A stretch of DNA of 18,509 bases from Frankiales bacterium. Its GTDB lineage: Bacteria; Actinomycetota; Actinomycetes; Mycobacteriales; SCTD01. Under the pieces are notes generated by a model. That model saw nothing but the letters and a program-made list of their open reading frames with translations. It did no database searches and had not been told where the DNA came from. Location of the stretch: the NCBI GenBank assembly GCA_025464695.1, contig JAODNQ010000153.1:1-18509 (forward strand), given 5' to 3'. A program made the position numbers and the translations under genes. The first letter of the stretch is position 1; each line of letters begins with the position of its first letter. Of this stretch, positions 7,253 to 13,581 are shown piece after piece.

Positions 7253-8425
7253 TCAGCGCTCGCGGGGGAGGCCGAGGCCGCGCTCCGCGATCACGTTGCG
7301 CATCACCTCGCTGCTGCCGCCGGCGATCGTGTAGGCGCGGGCGTAGAGCCACTCGTCCTGCCACCGGCCGCCGTCGACGAGGGCGGGGTCGCCCTCGACC
7401 GCGGCTCCGGTCTCGCCGAGCAGGTCCAGCGCGAAGGACTGCATCGCCAGGTTGAGCTCGCTGAACATGAGCTTGGCGAACGGCGCGTCGGTGATCCGCC
7501 CGGTCCCGGCTGTCCAGCGGCGCAGCGTGGCCCGGGTCAGGGCCGTGCAGGCCTCGACCTCGGCGCCCAGGCGGCCGAGCTCGTCGCGGACCCCGCCGTC
7601 CTCGCGGGCCGGCCGGCCCTCGACCTCGACGACACCGGCCAGCTCCACCAGGGCGTGCCAGGCCAGCTGCAGGCGCACGACGGCGGCGCCCACCCCGGCG
7701 CGCTCGTGGGCGAGGGTCGCGTTGGCGATGGCCCAGCCCTGCCCGGGTGCGCCGATCAGGGCGTCGGCGGGCACCTCGACGTCGTCGAGGAACACCTCGT
7801 TGAACTCGGCCGTGCCGGTCAGCACCCGGAGCGGCCGCACGGTGACGCCGGGCGCGTGCATGTCCAGGACGAAGGCGCTGATGCCCTTGTGCTTGGGGAG
7901 GTCCGGCTCGGTGCGGGCGAGCAGGTAGCCGAAGTCCGACCAGTGGCCGTCGGTGGTCCACACCTTCTGCCCGGTCACCCGGAAGCTGCCGTCCTCCTGC
8001 CGCACCGCCCGGGTGCGGAGCGAGGCGAGGTCGCTCCCGGCGTCGGGCTCGCTGAACAGCTGGCACCAGAGCTCGGACGCCGTGCGGACGGTGGGCAGGT
8101 AGCGCGCGCGCTGCGCGTCGCTGCCGTGGTCGAGCAGGGCGCGACTCGCGAGCGTCGCGCCGCTGAACGGCGCGGGGACGCGCGCCCGGGCGAGCTCCTC
8201 CGCGACGACGACGGCCTGTTCCGGCGTCGCGTCCTCCCGGCCGCCGTGCTCGAGCGGCCAGTCGGCACCGGCGTACCCGGCGTCGTACAGCGCGGCGTTC
8301 CACCGGCGCAGCTCGGCGAGCTCGTGCTCGTCCTCGGCGCTGCGGATGCCCGCTCGCGGCGGGATCTTCGGGGCGTGCGCGGCGACGAAGGCCCTGACCT
8401 GCTCGCGGAAGTCGTCGAGCTCCAT
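7253..8425 (-). CDS. Acyl-CoA dehydrogenase, large catalytic (FadE29-like) subunit
   Basis: A 390-residue flavoenzyme subunit for alpha,beta-dehydrogenation of an acyl-CoA. Visible are the N-terminal helical domain, FSEPDAGSDL (124-133), KVWTT (154-158), the beta-domain segment EFNEVFLDDVEVP, a Glu in AHER (241) at the helix-G position used as catalytic base in FadE29 and isovaleryl-CoA dehydrogenase, and the C-terminal AGGSSEVMRNVIAERGLGLPR. The Glu of the classical YEGT motif is absent, which is normal for this type. Lengths of 390 plus 343 for this and the next gene match the FadE29 and FadE28 pair acting on shortened steroid side chains, but substrate identity cannot be read from sequence. 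Its ATG overlaps the crotonase stop by one base (TGATG), which implies coupled translation. Confidence 0.93.
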   Translation of the reverse strand: MELDDFREQVRAFVAAHAPKIPPRAGIRSAEDEHELAELRRWNAALYDAGYAGADWPLEHGGREDATPEQAVVVAEELARARVPAPFSGATLASRALLDHGSDAQRARYLPTVRTASELWCQLFSEPDAGSDLASLRTRAVRQEDGSFRVTGQKVWTTDGHWSDFGYLLARTEPDLPKHKGISAFVLDMHAPGVTVRPLRVLTGTAEFNEVFLDDVEVPADALIGAPGQGWAIANATLAHERAGVGAAVVRLQLAWHALVELAGVVEVEGRPAREDGGVRDELGRLGAEVEACTALTRATLRRWTAGTGRITDAPFAKLMFSELNLAMQSFALDLLGETGAAVEGDPALVDGGRWQDEWLYARAYTIAGGSSEVMRNVIAERGLGLPRER

Positions 8426-9207
8426 CAGCGCACCTCGAAGTCCTTGGTCGGCACGGCCGACCGGTCGACCTGGGACATGCCGGCGGGGTTGCCGACCTGG
8501 GTGTACATGAGCCCGGTGGCGAGGGCCTGGCTGCGGCCGACGTCGAGCGACTCCCAGACGGCCCGGACGCTCCCCTGGACGGCGGCGGTGGGCTTGGCCG
8601 CGATCTTCAGGGCGAGCGCGTGGGCCCGGGACCAGAGTGCGTCGCGGGGCACGACCTCGCTCACGAGCCCGACCTGGTGGGCGCGCGCGGCGGACATGCG
8701 CTCGTCGATGCCGAGCAGCACCATGCGCAGGACCTCACCGAGAGGCATCCGCCGGGCCAGGCCGATGGGCTCCAGCGCTGCGGTCATGCCGTAGGTGACA
8801 TGGGGGTCGAAGAAGACGGCGTCGTCGCTGGCCAGGACCAGGTCCGCCTCGTTGACCCAGTACAGGGCCCCGCCGGCGACCATCCCGTGCAGCGCCACCA
8901 CGACCGGCTTCCAGCAGCGGTTCTGCTTGGGCGACAGCGCGATGCCGGGGTCGAGCTGGCTGAACGGCGCCTCGGGGATGTCGAAGCCGTCCTTGACGTC
9001 GACGCCGGTCGAGAAGGCGCGGTCGCCGGCGGCCCGCAGGACCACGACGTGGACGTCGTCCGTGCGCGCGGCGAACGCCCACAGGGCGGTGAAGTCGTCG
9101 AGCATGGGCTGGTTGAAGCTGTTGAGCCTGTCGGGACGGTTCAGGGTCACGGTGAGGACGTGGTCCTCCAGCGACGCGAGCACTGTCTGCAGGGAGTCGA
9201 GCTCCAC
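8425..9207 (-). CDS. Enoyl-CoA hydratase/isomerase (crotonase) family protein lacking both hydratase Glu
   Basis: A 260-residue crotonase-fold protein. The fold and oxyanion hole are intact: LNRPDRLNSFN (22-32), AFSTGVDVKD (64-73) and GMVAGGALYW (108-117). At the positions of the two hydratase glutamates it has Tyr (about 116) and His (136, in FFDPHVTYG), so ordinary water addition is unlikely. Hydrolase, decarboxylase, isomerase or C-C bond roles known elsewhere in the superfamily are possible. GTG at 9207 was preferred because AGGTGG sits just upstream and the domain starts there with ELDSLQTVL. An ATG at 9270 is in frame and would add 21 polar residues; it has no ribosome site but could be used from a leaderless transcript. 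It heads the operon with the two dehydrogenase subunits and is divergent from the ferredoxin gene. Confidence 0.88.
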   Translation of the reverse strand: MELDSLQTVLASLEDHVLTVTLNRPDRLNSFNQPMLDDFTALWAFAARTDDVHVVVLRAAGDRAFSTGVDVKDGFDIPEAPFSQLDPGIALSPKQNRCWKPVVVALHGMVAGGALYWVNEADLVLASDDAVFFDPHVTYGMTAALEPIGLARRMPLGEVLRMVLLGIDERMSAARAHQVGLVSEVVPRDALWSRAHALALKIAAKPTAAVQGSVRAVWESLDVGRSQALATGLMYTQVGNPAGMSQVDRSAVPTKDFEVR

Positions 9208-9276
9208 CTGCCACCTGCTTCCGTGGGGGTCGGGGGACCGGTCCACCCTGGTCGGCAGCCCGTGTCGCATGACACA

Positions 9277-9294
9277 CTGAGTAAACTACGTCAG
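9277..9294. promoter_or_regulatory. Divergent promoter/operator region between crotonase operon and ferredoxin
   Basis: CTGAGTAAACTACGTCAG is bounded by the inverted repeat CTGA...TCAG and contains overlapping -10-like hexamers on the two strands: TAAACT (9282-9287, +) and TAGTTT (minus, 9288 down to 9283). A start about seven bases on would give the ferredoxin mRNA a short leader containing GGAAGGA (9296-9302). No convincing -35 element is seen. One regulator here could control both directions (inference). Confidence 0.4.
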
Positions 9295-9308
9295 CGGAAG
9301 GACGTCAC

Positions 9309-9632
9309 ATGGTCCACGTCGTGTACCTCGACCCCCAGGGCGGTCGGCACGAGCTCGAGGGTGAGACGGGGTCGTCCGTCATGGACCTCGCCACCAAGAA
9401 CGGCGTCCCCGGCATCGTCGCAGAGTGCGGCGGCTTCATGAACTGTGCCAGCTGCCACGTCTACGTCGACGACACCTGGGCGGAGCGGGTCGGCCCGCCG
9501 CCCGAAGAGGAGGGCGAGATGCTCGAGGGAGCGCTGTCCCCCCAGCTGCCCACGAGTCGTCTGTCCTGCCAGGTGCCGCTGACCGACGAGCTCGACGGGC
9601 TCGTCGTCCGCGTGGCGCCCGAGCAGCAGTGA
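9309..9632 (+). CDS. [2Fe-2S] ferredoxin, putidaredoxin/adrenodoxin type
   Basis: A 107-residue electron carrier. Cluster ligands are Cys40, Cys46 and Cys49 (CGGFMNCASC) and Cys87 (LSCQV), the C-x5-C-x2-C...C spacing of vertebrate-type ferredoxins. These ferredoxins pass electrons from an FAD reductase to cytochromes P450. The ATG has GGAAGGA six bases upstream. The reductase gene starts inside this gene's stop codon, so the two are made together. No P450 or other terminal oxygenase is in the window, so the partner must be nearby outside or elsewhere in the genome. It is divergent from the crotonase/dehydrogenase operon. Confidence 0.95.
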   Translation: MVHVVYLDPQGGRHELEGETGSSVMDLATKNGVPGIVAECGGFMNCASCHVYVDDTWAERVGPPPEEEGEMLEGALSPQLPTSRLSCQVPLTDELDGLVVRVAPEQQ

Positions 9633-10882
9633 GCGGCCCGTCCCGCCCCGCCGCCGACGGCGTCCTCGTCGTCGGCGCGTGCCAGGCGGGGCTGCAGGTG
9701 GCCGTGTCCCTGCGCGAGTTCGGCCACACCGGTCCCGTCACGCTGGTGGGAGCCGAGCCGCACCTGCCGTACCAGCGGCCGCCCCTGTCCAAGGCCTACC
9801 TGGCGGGCACGGCGACGGCGACGTCGCTCGCCCTGCGCAACGAGGAGTTCTTCGCCGCGCAGGACATCACCCTCGTGCGCGGTGAGCGTGTCCTCGACGT
9901 CGACCTCGACGCCGGGACCGCGCAGACCGACATCGGGCGGTCGCTGTCGTTCGCCGCGGTCGCGCTGACGACCGGCGCGCGGGCGCGACGCCTGCCGGTG
10001 GACGGCGCGGACCTCGACGGCGTACTGGTCCTGCGAGACCTCGCCCACGCGGACGCTCTGGCGGAGGCCCTGCCCGCCGCCACCCGGGTGGTGGTCGTCG
10101 GCGGTGGCTTCATCGGGCTCGAGGCCGCGGCGGTCGCCCGCGACAAGGGCAAGGACGTGACGGTCGTCGAGGCGGGGGAGCGCTTGATGGCCCGCGCCGT
10201 GGCTCCTGTCGTGTCCGAGTTCTACCGGTCGGCGCACGAGCGACGCGGCACGAGCGTGCTGCTGTCCACGGGCGTGACAGCCCTGGAGGGGGAGGCCGGC
10301 CGCGTCACGGGCGTCGTCCTGGCAGACGGCACCGTGCTGCCCGCCGATCTTGTCCTCGTGGGCATCGGCGTCACCGCCCGGACCGAGCTGGCGAAGCGGA
10401 TGGGGCTGGCCGTCCAGCAGGGCGCGGTGCTCGTCGACGAGCTCGCCCGCACGAGCGATCCGCGGGTCGTCGCCGCCGGCGACTGCACGCTGCTGCCCTC
10501 GCCGCAGGCGCCCGAGGTCCTGGTCCGGCTCGAGTCGGTGCAGAACGCGATCGACCAGGCGAAGACGGCCGCGGCGACGCTGCTCGGCGGGACCGAGCCC
10601 TACCGCGCCGTGCCGTGGTTCTGGTCGGACCAGTCTGGCATCAAGCTGCAGATCGCCGGGCTGTCCTACGGCTACGACGACGTCGTCGTGCGCGGCAACG
10701 TCGACGCCGAGGCGTTCTCCGCCCTGTACCTCCGCGAGGGACGGCTCCTGGCCGTGGACAGCGTCAACCGTGCCCCCGAGTACATGGCCGTGCGTCGCGC
10801 GCTCGGCCGGGGCCCGGTGCTGCTGGACCGGACGCGGGCTGCCGACAGCAGCGTCCCGCTCAAGGAGCTGCTCGCCGGCTGA
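9629..10882 (+). CDS. FAD-dependent ferredoxin reductase, putidaredoxin reductase type
   Basis: A 417-residue NAD(P)H:ferredoxin oxidoreductase. FAD binding is by VLVVGACQAG (12-21), a variant of the GxGxxG dinucleotide motif common in this family, NAD(P) binding by VVVVGGGFIG (154-163), and the second FAD motif is AAGDCT (Asp285). The C-terminal domain with VNRAPEYMAVRRAL is typical of putidaredoxin and rhodocoxin reductases. GTG at 9629 overlaps the ferredoxin TGA (GTGA), so translation is probably coupled. The encoded pair forms a complete class I electron chain apart from its oxygenase. Its stop is followed after 21 bases by the convergent GntR gene. Confidence 0.95.
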   Translation: MSGPSRPAADGVLVVGACQAGLQVAVSLREFGHTGPVTLVGAEPHLPYQRPPLSKAYLAGTATATSLALRNEEFFAAQDITLVRGERVLDVDLDAGTAQTDIGRSLSFAAVALTTGARARRLPVDGADLDGVLVLRDLAHADALAEALPAATRVVVVGGGFIGLEAAAVARDKGKDVTVVEAGERLMARAVAPVVSEFYRSAHERRGTSVLLSTGVTALEGEAGRVTGVVLADGTVLPADLVLVGIGVTARTELAKRMGLAVQQGAVLVDELARTSDPRVVAAGDCTLLPSPQAPEVLVRLESVQNAIDQAKTAAATLLGGTEPYRAVPWFWSDQSGIKLQIAGLSYGYDDVVVRGNVDAEAFSALYLREGRLLAVDSVNRAPEYMAVRRALGRGPVLLDRTRAADSSVPLKELLAG

Positions 10883-10896
10883 CCAGCCGCGCGGCT
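10876..10896. terminator. Possible short bidirectional terminator
   Basis: Only 21 bases separate two convergent stop codons. CGGCT-GACC-AGCCG (10876-10889) and the overlapping perfect palindrome AGCCGCGCGGCT (10885-10896) could form alternative short hairpins. Stems are five to six bases with no T-run, so this is weak, but there is no other structure between the converging genes. Confidence 0.3.
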
Positions 10897-10903
10897 CCGC
10901 GAC

Positions 10904-11680
10904 TCAGCCGTACAGGTCGACGATCCGGGCCGCCTGCAGGTCGTCGCGCAGCAGCGCCGGCGCTGCCGCTTCCATGTGAGCGCGCCAGTGCCGCTCCGCG
11001 CCGGCGGGGTCCTGCGCCCGGACGAGGGCCACGAAGCGGTCGTAGCTGCGGAGCGCTGCCCGGAAGCGGGCCGGCGCGTCCGGGTCGGCGAGGTAGCGGT
11101 CGACCAGGACCGCGAGGTGTCGCGCGGCGAGGTCCTGCAGGACTCCGCCCTGCACCGCGAGCGTCCGATTGCCGCAGCGCTCGACGACCAGCCCGTGGAA
11201 GCGAGACGTCAGCCCCGACCACTGCCCCGGGTCGGCCACCGCTTCCGGGCCGGCAGCGACGACGGCCCGCAGCGCCGACACGCAGCCCGAGAGGTCGGCG
11301 AGGTCCTCGTCGGTCCGCCGCTGCGCGAGCAGACGGGCGCAGACCGGCTCGGTCAGGCTCCGCGCCTCGTACAGGTCCCGCAGCGTGGTGCCCGACAGTT
11401 GCAGCACCAGCCCGACGTGACGGGCGGCGACGGACACGTCGGGCTGGAGCACCTGCGCGCCCCCGCGGGACCCGCGGCGGACCGAGATGAGCCCTTCGGC
11501 CTCCAGCACGCGGTAGGCCTCGCGCAGGGTGGGGCGGCTGACCCCGAACTGCTCGAGCAGCCCGCCCTCCGGCGGGAGCGTGTCGCCCGGCCGGAGCTCG
11601 CCGCGGGCGACCCGGCGGCGCAGGGCGTCCGCGACGAGCTCAGCCGCCTTGGGTGCCCGGGCCGCACGGTCGAGGTCCAC
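10904..11680 (-). CDS. GntR family regulator, FadR subfamily (FCD domain), second copy
   Basis: A 258-residue regulator with a winged helix at about residues 8-80 (recognition GVSRPTLREAYRVLE at 46-60, wing VRRGSRGGAQV) and a helical FCD effector domain. The DNA-contacting segments are nearly identical to those of the regulator at 4686-5474 (VSRPTLREA, RVLE, VRRGSR), whereas effector domains differ more, suggesting related operators but different ligands. As in that paralog, the Asp usually found four residues before the first FCD His (here in SRFH) is replaced. GTG at 11680 lies five bases after the SDR stop and has AGGG upstream; the protein then starts right at the RAPKAAELV segment shared with the paralog. 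It is the last gene of the LLM-SDR operon. Confidence 0.92.
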   Translation of the reverse strand: MDLDRAARAPKAAELVADALRRRVARGELRPGDTLPPEGGLLEQFGVSRPTLREAYRVLEAEGLISVRRGSRGGAQVLQPDVSVAARHVGLVLQLSGTTLRDLYEARSLTEPVCARLLAQRRTDEDLADLSGCVSALRAVVAAGPEAVADPGQWSGLTSRFHGLVVERCGNRTLAVQGGVLQDLAARHLAVLVDRYLADPDAPARFRAALRSYDRFVALVRAQDPAGAERHWRAHMEAAAPALLRDDLQAARIVDLYG

Positions 11681-11685
11681 CGGCC

Positions 11686-12438
11686 CTACTTCGGACCGAA
11701 GCGCACGCCCGCGTCCAGGCGCAGGCACTGGCCGTTCAGCATCGGGTTGTCGATGACGGCCATCGCCAGACGCGCGTACTCGTCCGGGTGTCCCATCCGC
11801 TTCGGGAAGGCGTTCCCGGCGACGAGTGGGGCGATCGCCTCCTCGGGCAGACCGGCCACCGCGCCGGTGGCGAACAGGCTGGGGGCGATGGCCACGACGC
11901 GGATGCCGAGGCCGCCGAGGTCGCGCGCCATCGTGAGGGCCATGGCGGCGATGGCGGCCTTGGAGGCGCTGTAGGCGACCTGGCCGATCTGCCCCTCGAA
12001 CGCCGCGATGGAGGCGGTGTTCACGATCACGCCGCGCTCCTCCTCCTCCGGCTCGTTGGTGCTCATGTGCCAAGCCGACAGGCGGTTGAGGTTGAAGGTC
12101 GCGACCGTGTTGAGGTCGAGCACCGCGCGGAAGCTCTCGAGGTCGTGAGGACCCGACTTGCTGAGGGTCCGCTTCACCGTCCCGCCGCCCGCAGTGGTCA
12201 CCGCGACGTGCAGGCCGCCGAGTCCGTCGACCGCCGCCTGCAGCGCCTGCTCGGCGCCCTCGAAGTCGGTGACGTCGACGGCGTGGAACGCCGCTCCGAT
12301 CTCCTCGGCGACCGCGTCGCCACCCTCCCGGTCGAGCACCGCCACGTCGGCGCCGGCGGCGACGAGCCGCTCTGCTGTCGCGCGACCCATGCCGGACGCG
12401 CCTCCGACGACGACTGCCTTCTTGCCCTGGACCTGCAC
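11686..12438 (-). CDS. SDR family 3-hydroxyacyl-CoA dehydrogenase-like oxidoreductase (HSD17B10-like)
   Basis: A 250-residue classical short-chain dehydrogenase using NAD(P)H. The cofactor loop is GGASGMG (12-18). Asp36 at the end of beta-2 (VAVLDRE) favours NAD over NADP. The catalytic tetrad is Asn110, Ser143, Tyr156 and Lys160 (YSASK). The sequence around EGQIGQVAYSASK and APSLF resembles human HSD17B10-type 3-hydroxyacyl-CoA and hydroxysteroid dehydrogenases, so oxidation of a 3-hydroxyacyl-CoA is a sensible guess. An acidic stretch EPEEEERG (129-136) extends the loop before beta-5. GTG at 12438 has GAGGAG seven bases upstream. It lies between the LLM gene (56 bases upstream) and gntR (5 bases downstream) in one leftward operon. 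Confidence 0.93.
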   Translation of the reverse strand: MQVQGKKAVVVGGASGMGRATAERLVAAGADVAVLDREGGDAVAEEIGAAFHAVDVTDFEGAEQALQAAVDGLGGLHVAVTTAGGGTVKRTLSKSGPHDLESFRAVLDLNTVATFNLNRLSAWHMSTNEPEEEERGVIVNTASIAAFEGQIGQVAYSASKAAIAAMALTMARDLGGLGIRVVAIAPSLFATGAVAGLPEEAIAPLVAGNAFPKRMGHPDEYARLAMAVIDNPMLNGQCLRLDAGVRFGPK

Positions 12439-12458
12439 GTGACGCTCCTCGTTCGCTG

Positions 12459-12490
12459 TGGCTGGTGGCTGGTGGCTGAGTGGCTGGTGG
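12459..12490. repeat. Short tandem repeat TGGCTGG in the SDR leader
   Basis: Units of TGGCTGG occur at 12459-12465, 12466-12472 and 12481-12487, with a variant TGGCTGAG at 12473-12480 and a partial unit at 12488-12490. The repeat lies in the 56-base gap upstream of the SDR ribosome site. It may only be slippage-prone spacer; no function is evident. Confidence 0.6.
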
Positions 12491-12494
12491 ACGG

Positions 12495-13508
12495 TCAGTC
12501 CGTGGGCAGCAGGCCGAAGCTGCTGCGGGCGTAGGCGGCGCGGCGGCGGTCACTCACGAGGAACGACGGCGGCGACAGGAAGACCACGTCGCGTCCGAGG
12601 GAGCCCTCCGCCTCCCGCTGCGCCAGGCGGGAGGCGGCGTCGGCGGTCGACCCGGTGAGCGCGATGGCGTCGACCATCTCGTCCGTGACGGCAGCCGCCA
12701 TGCCCTTCATGTCGCCGGTGCGGAAGGCGGCCCGCAGCGCGTCCACCTGGGCGGTCCAGCCGTGGTGCTCCACGTAGGGGTCGTAGGTCTTCACCGTGAG
12801 GTAGAAGCCGATCATCTTGCGGGCGTCGGCGCGAGCCCGCTCGGGGTCGTCGTCGTCGATCGCCGTGATGAGCCAGCCGTGCTCGAGCGGGGGCGTGGCG
12901 CGCTCGGCGCTGCCGTACTGGAGGGCTGGGCGGACGATGTCGTCCCACCACCGGGCGGTGAACAGGCCGTGCCCGATGACGCCGTCGGCGGAGCGGGCTG
13001 CCGCAGCGACCATGCCCTTGTTGAAGCCGGCCATGAGGACCGGGATGTCGAGACGCCCGAGCACCGGAGCCTGGACGGCGGCGTCGACCCGGTAGAACTC
13101 GCCCTCGTAGTGGACCCGCTCGCCGTTCTCGGCGTGCAGCCACGCCTTGACGGCGCCGACGAGGTCCACCAGCCGGGCGACGGGCCGGTCGGCCTCGACG
13201 CCGAACCAGTCCCTGTTGATCGTGAAGGCTCCGGACCCCAGGCCCAGGAACAGCCGGCCGGGAGCGCGCTTGTGGACGTGGCGCAACGCTGCCGCGTGGG
13301 CGTAGGGCGTCCGGGCGAACGCGTAGGCGATCGCAGGCCCGACGAGCGCGTGCTCCGTCCCGAGAGCCATCTCGGCAAGGCTGGCGTACGCCTCGACGTC
13401 GACGAACTCCCCGTTGCAGAACGCGCTCATGCCCGCGCCCTCCGCCTCGCGGGCGACGTCCGCGTCCTGCCAGGGCATGCCGAATTGCACGTCGGTCTCC
13501 GCTCTCAT
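12495..13508 (-). CDS. LLM class (luciferase-like, probably F420-dependent) oxidoreductase
   Basis: A 337-residue TIM-barrel oxidoreductase of the bacterial luciferase-like family. Features are the first strand TDVQFGMPW, AREAEGAGMSAFCNGEF, the barrel core GRLFLGLGSGAF (a family hallmark), DIPVLMAGFNKGMVAAAARSAD near the phosphate-binding end, and a C-terminal region with ALTGSTADAASRLAQ. Actinobacterial members usually take hydride from reduced F420, a few use FMN; sequence alone does not decide which. ATG at 13508 was chosen because it precedes the first barrel strand. There is no ribosome site and the start is five bases from a palindromic operator, so the mRNA may be leaderless. It heads the LLM-SDR-gntR operon and is divergent from the dehydratase gene. 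Confidence 0.92.
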   Translation of the reverse strand: MRAETDVQFGMPWQDADVAREAEGAGMSAFCNGEFVDVEAYASLAEMALGTEHALVGPAIAYAFARTPYAHAAALRHVHKRAPGRLFLGLGSGAFTINRDWFGVEADRPVARLVDLVGAVKAWLHAENGERVHYEGEFYRVDAAVQAPVLGRLDIPVLMAGFNKGMVAAAARSADGVIGHGLFTARWWDDIVRPALQYGSAERATPPLEHGWLITAIDDDDPERARADARKMIGFYLTVKTYDPYVEHHGWTAQVDALRAAFRTGDMKGMAAAVTDEMVDAIALTGSTADAASRLAQREAEGSLGRDVVFLSPPSFLVSDRRRAAYARSSFGLLPTD

Positions 13509-13510
13509 CG

Positions 13511-13540
13511 TTGTACCTAGTGTACTTGGTAGCCTATGGT
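13511..13540 (+). promoter_or_regulatory. Candidate promoter for the dehydratase-DoxX-hydrolase operon
   Basis: TTGTAC (13511-13516) and TATGGT (13535-13540), 18 bases apart, resemble -35 and -10 elements. They would place the RNA start about 35 bases before the ATG at 13582. The palindrome at 13514-13531 fills the spacer. Matches to consensus are moderate. Confidence 0.35.
13514..13531. promoter_or_regulatory. Palindromic operator candidate between LLM and dehydratase genes
   Basis: TACCTAGTGTACTTGGTA is an inverted repeat (TACCTAG, 4-base spacer, CTTGGTA) with one mismatch in seven. Its outer half-sites TACC and GGTA and 18-base length match the palindrome at 1559-1576 (12 of 18 positions identical). 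It also overlaps a minus-strand -10-like TACACT (13526 down to 13521) for the LLM gene, so one bound dimer could silence both divergent operons. The regulator is inferred to be the TetR protein at 1610-2212. Confidence 0.55.
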
Positions 13541-13581
13541 CCGGGCAGAGTCCACCTGGTCGACCGAGAGGCCCGCGCGCG

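Noticed and set aside
7221..8303. N-terminal extension of the small acyl-CoA dehydrogenase subunit to about 704 residues
   Set aside because: It is an out-of-frame reading of the large subunit gene; the ATG at 7220 gives the expected 343-residue subunit.
9277..9294. KstR or KstR2 (cholesterol regulon) operator
   Set aside because: Neither the TNNAACNNGTTNNA nor the CAAGNNCTTG type pattern is present here or at the TACCT palindromes, so there is no direct link to the known steroid regulons.
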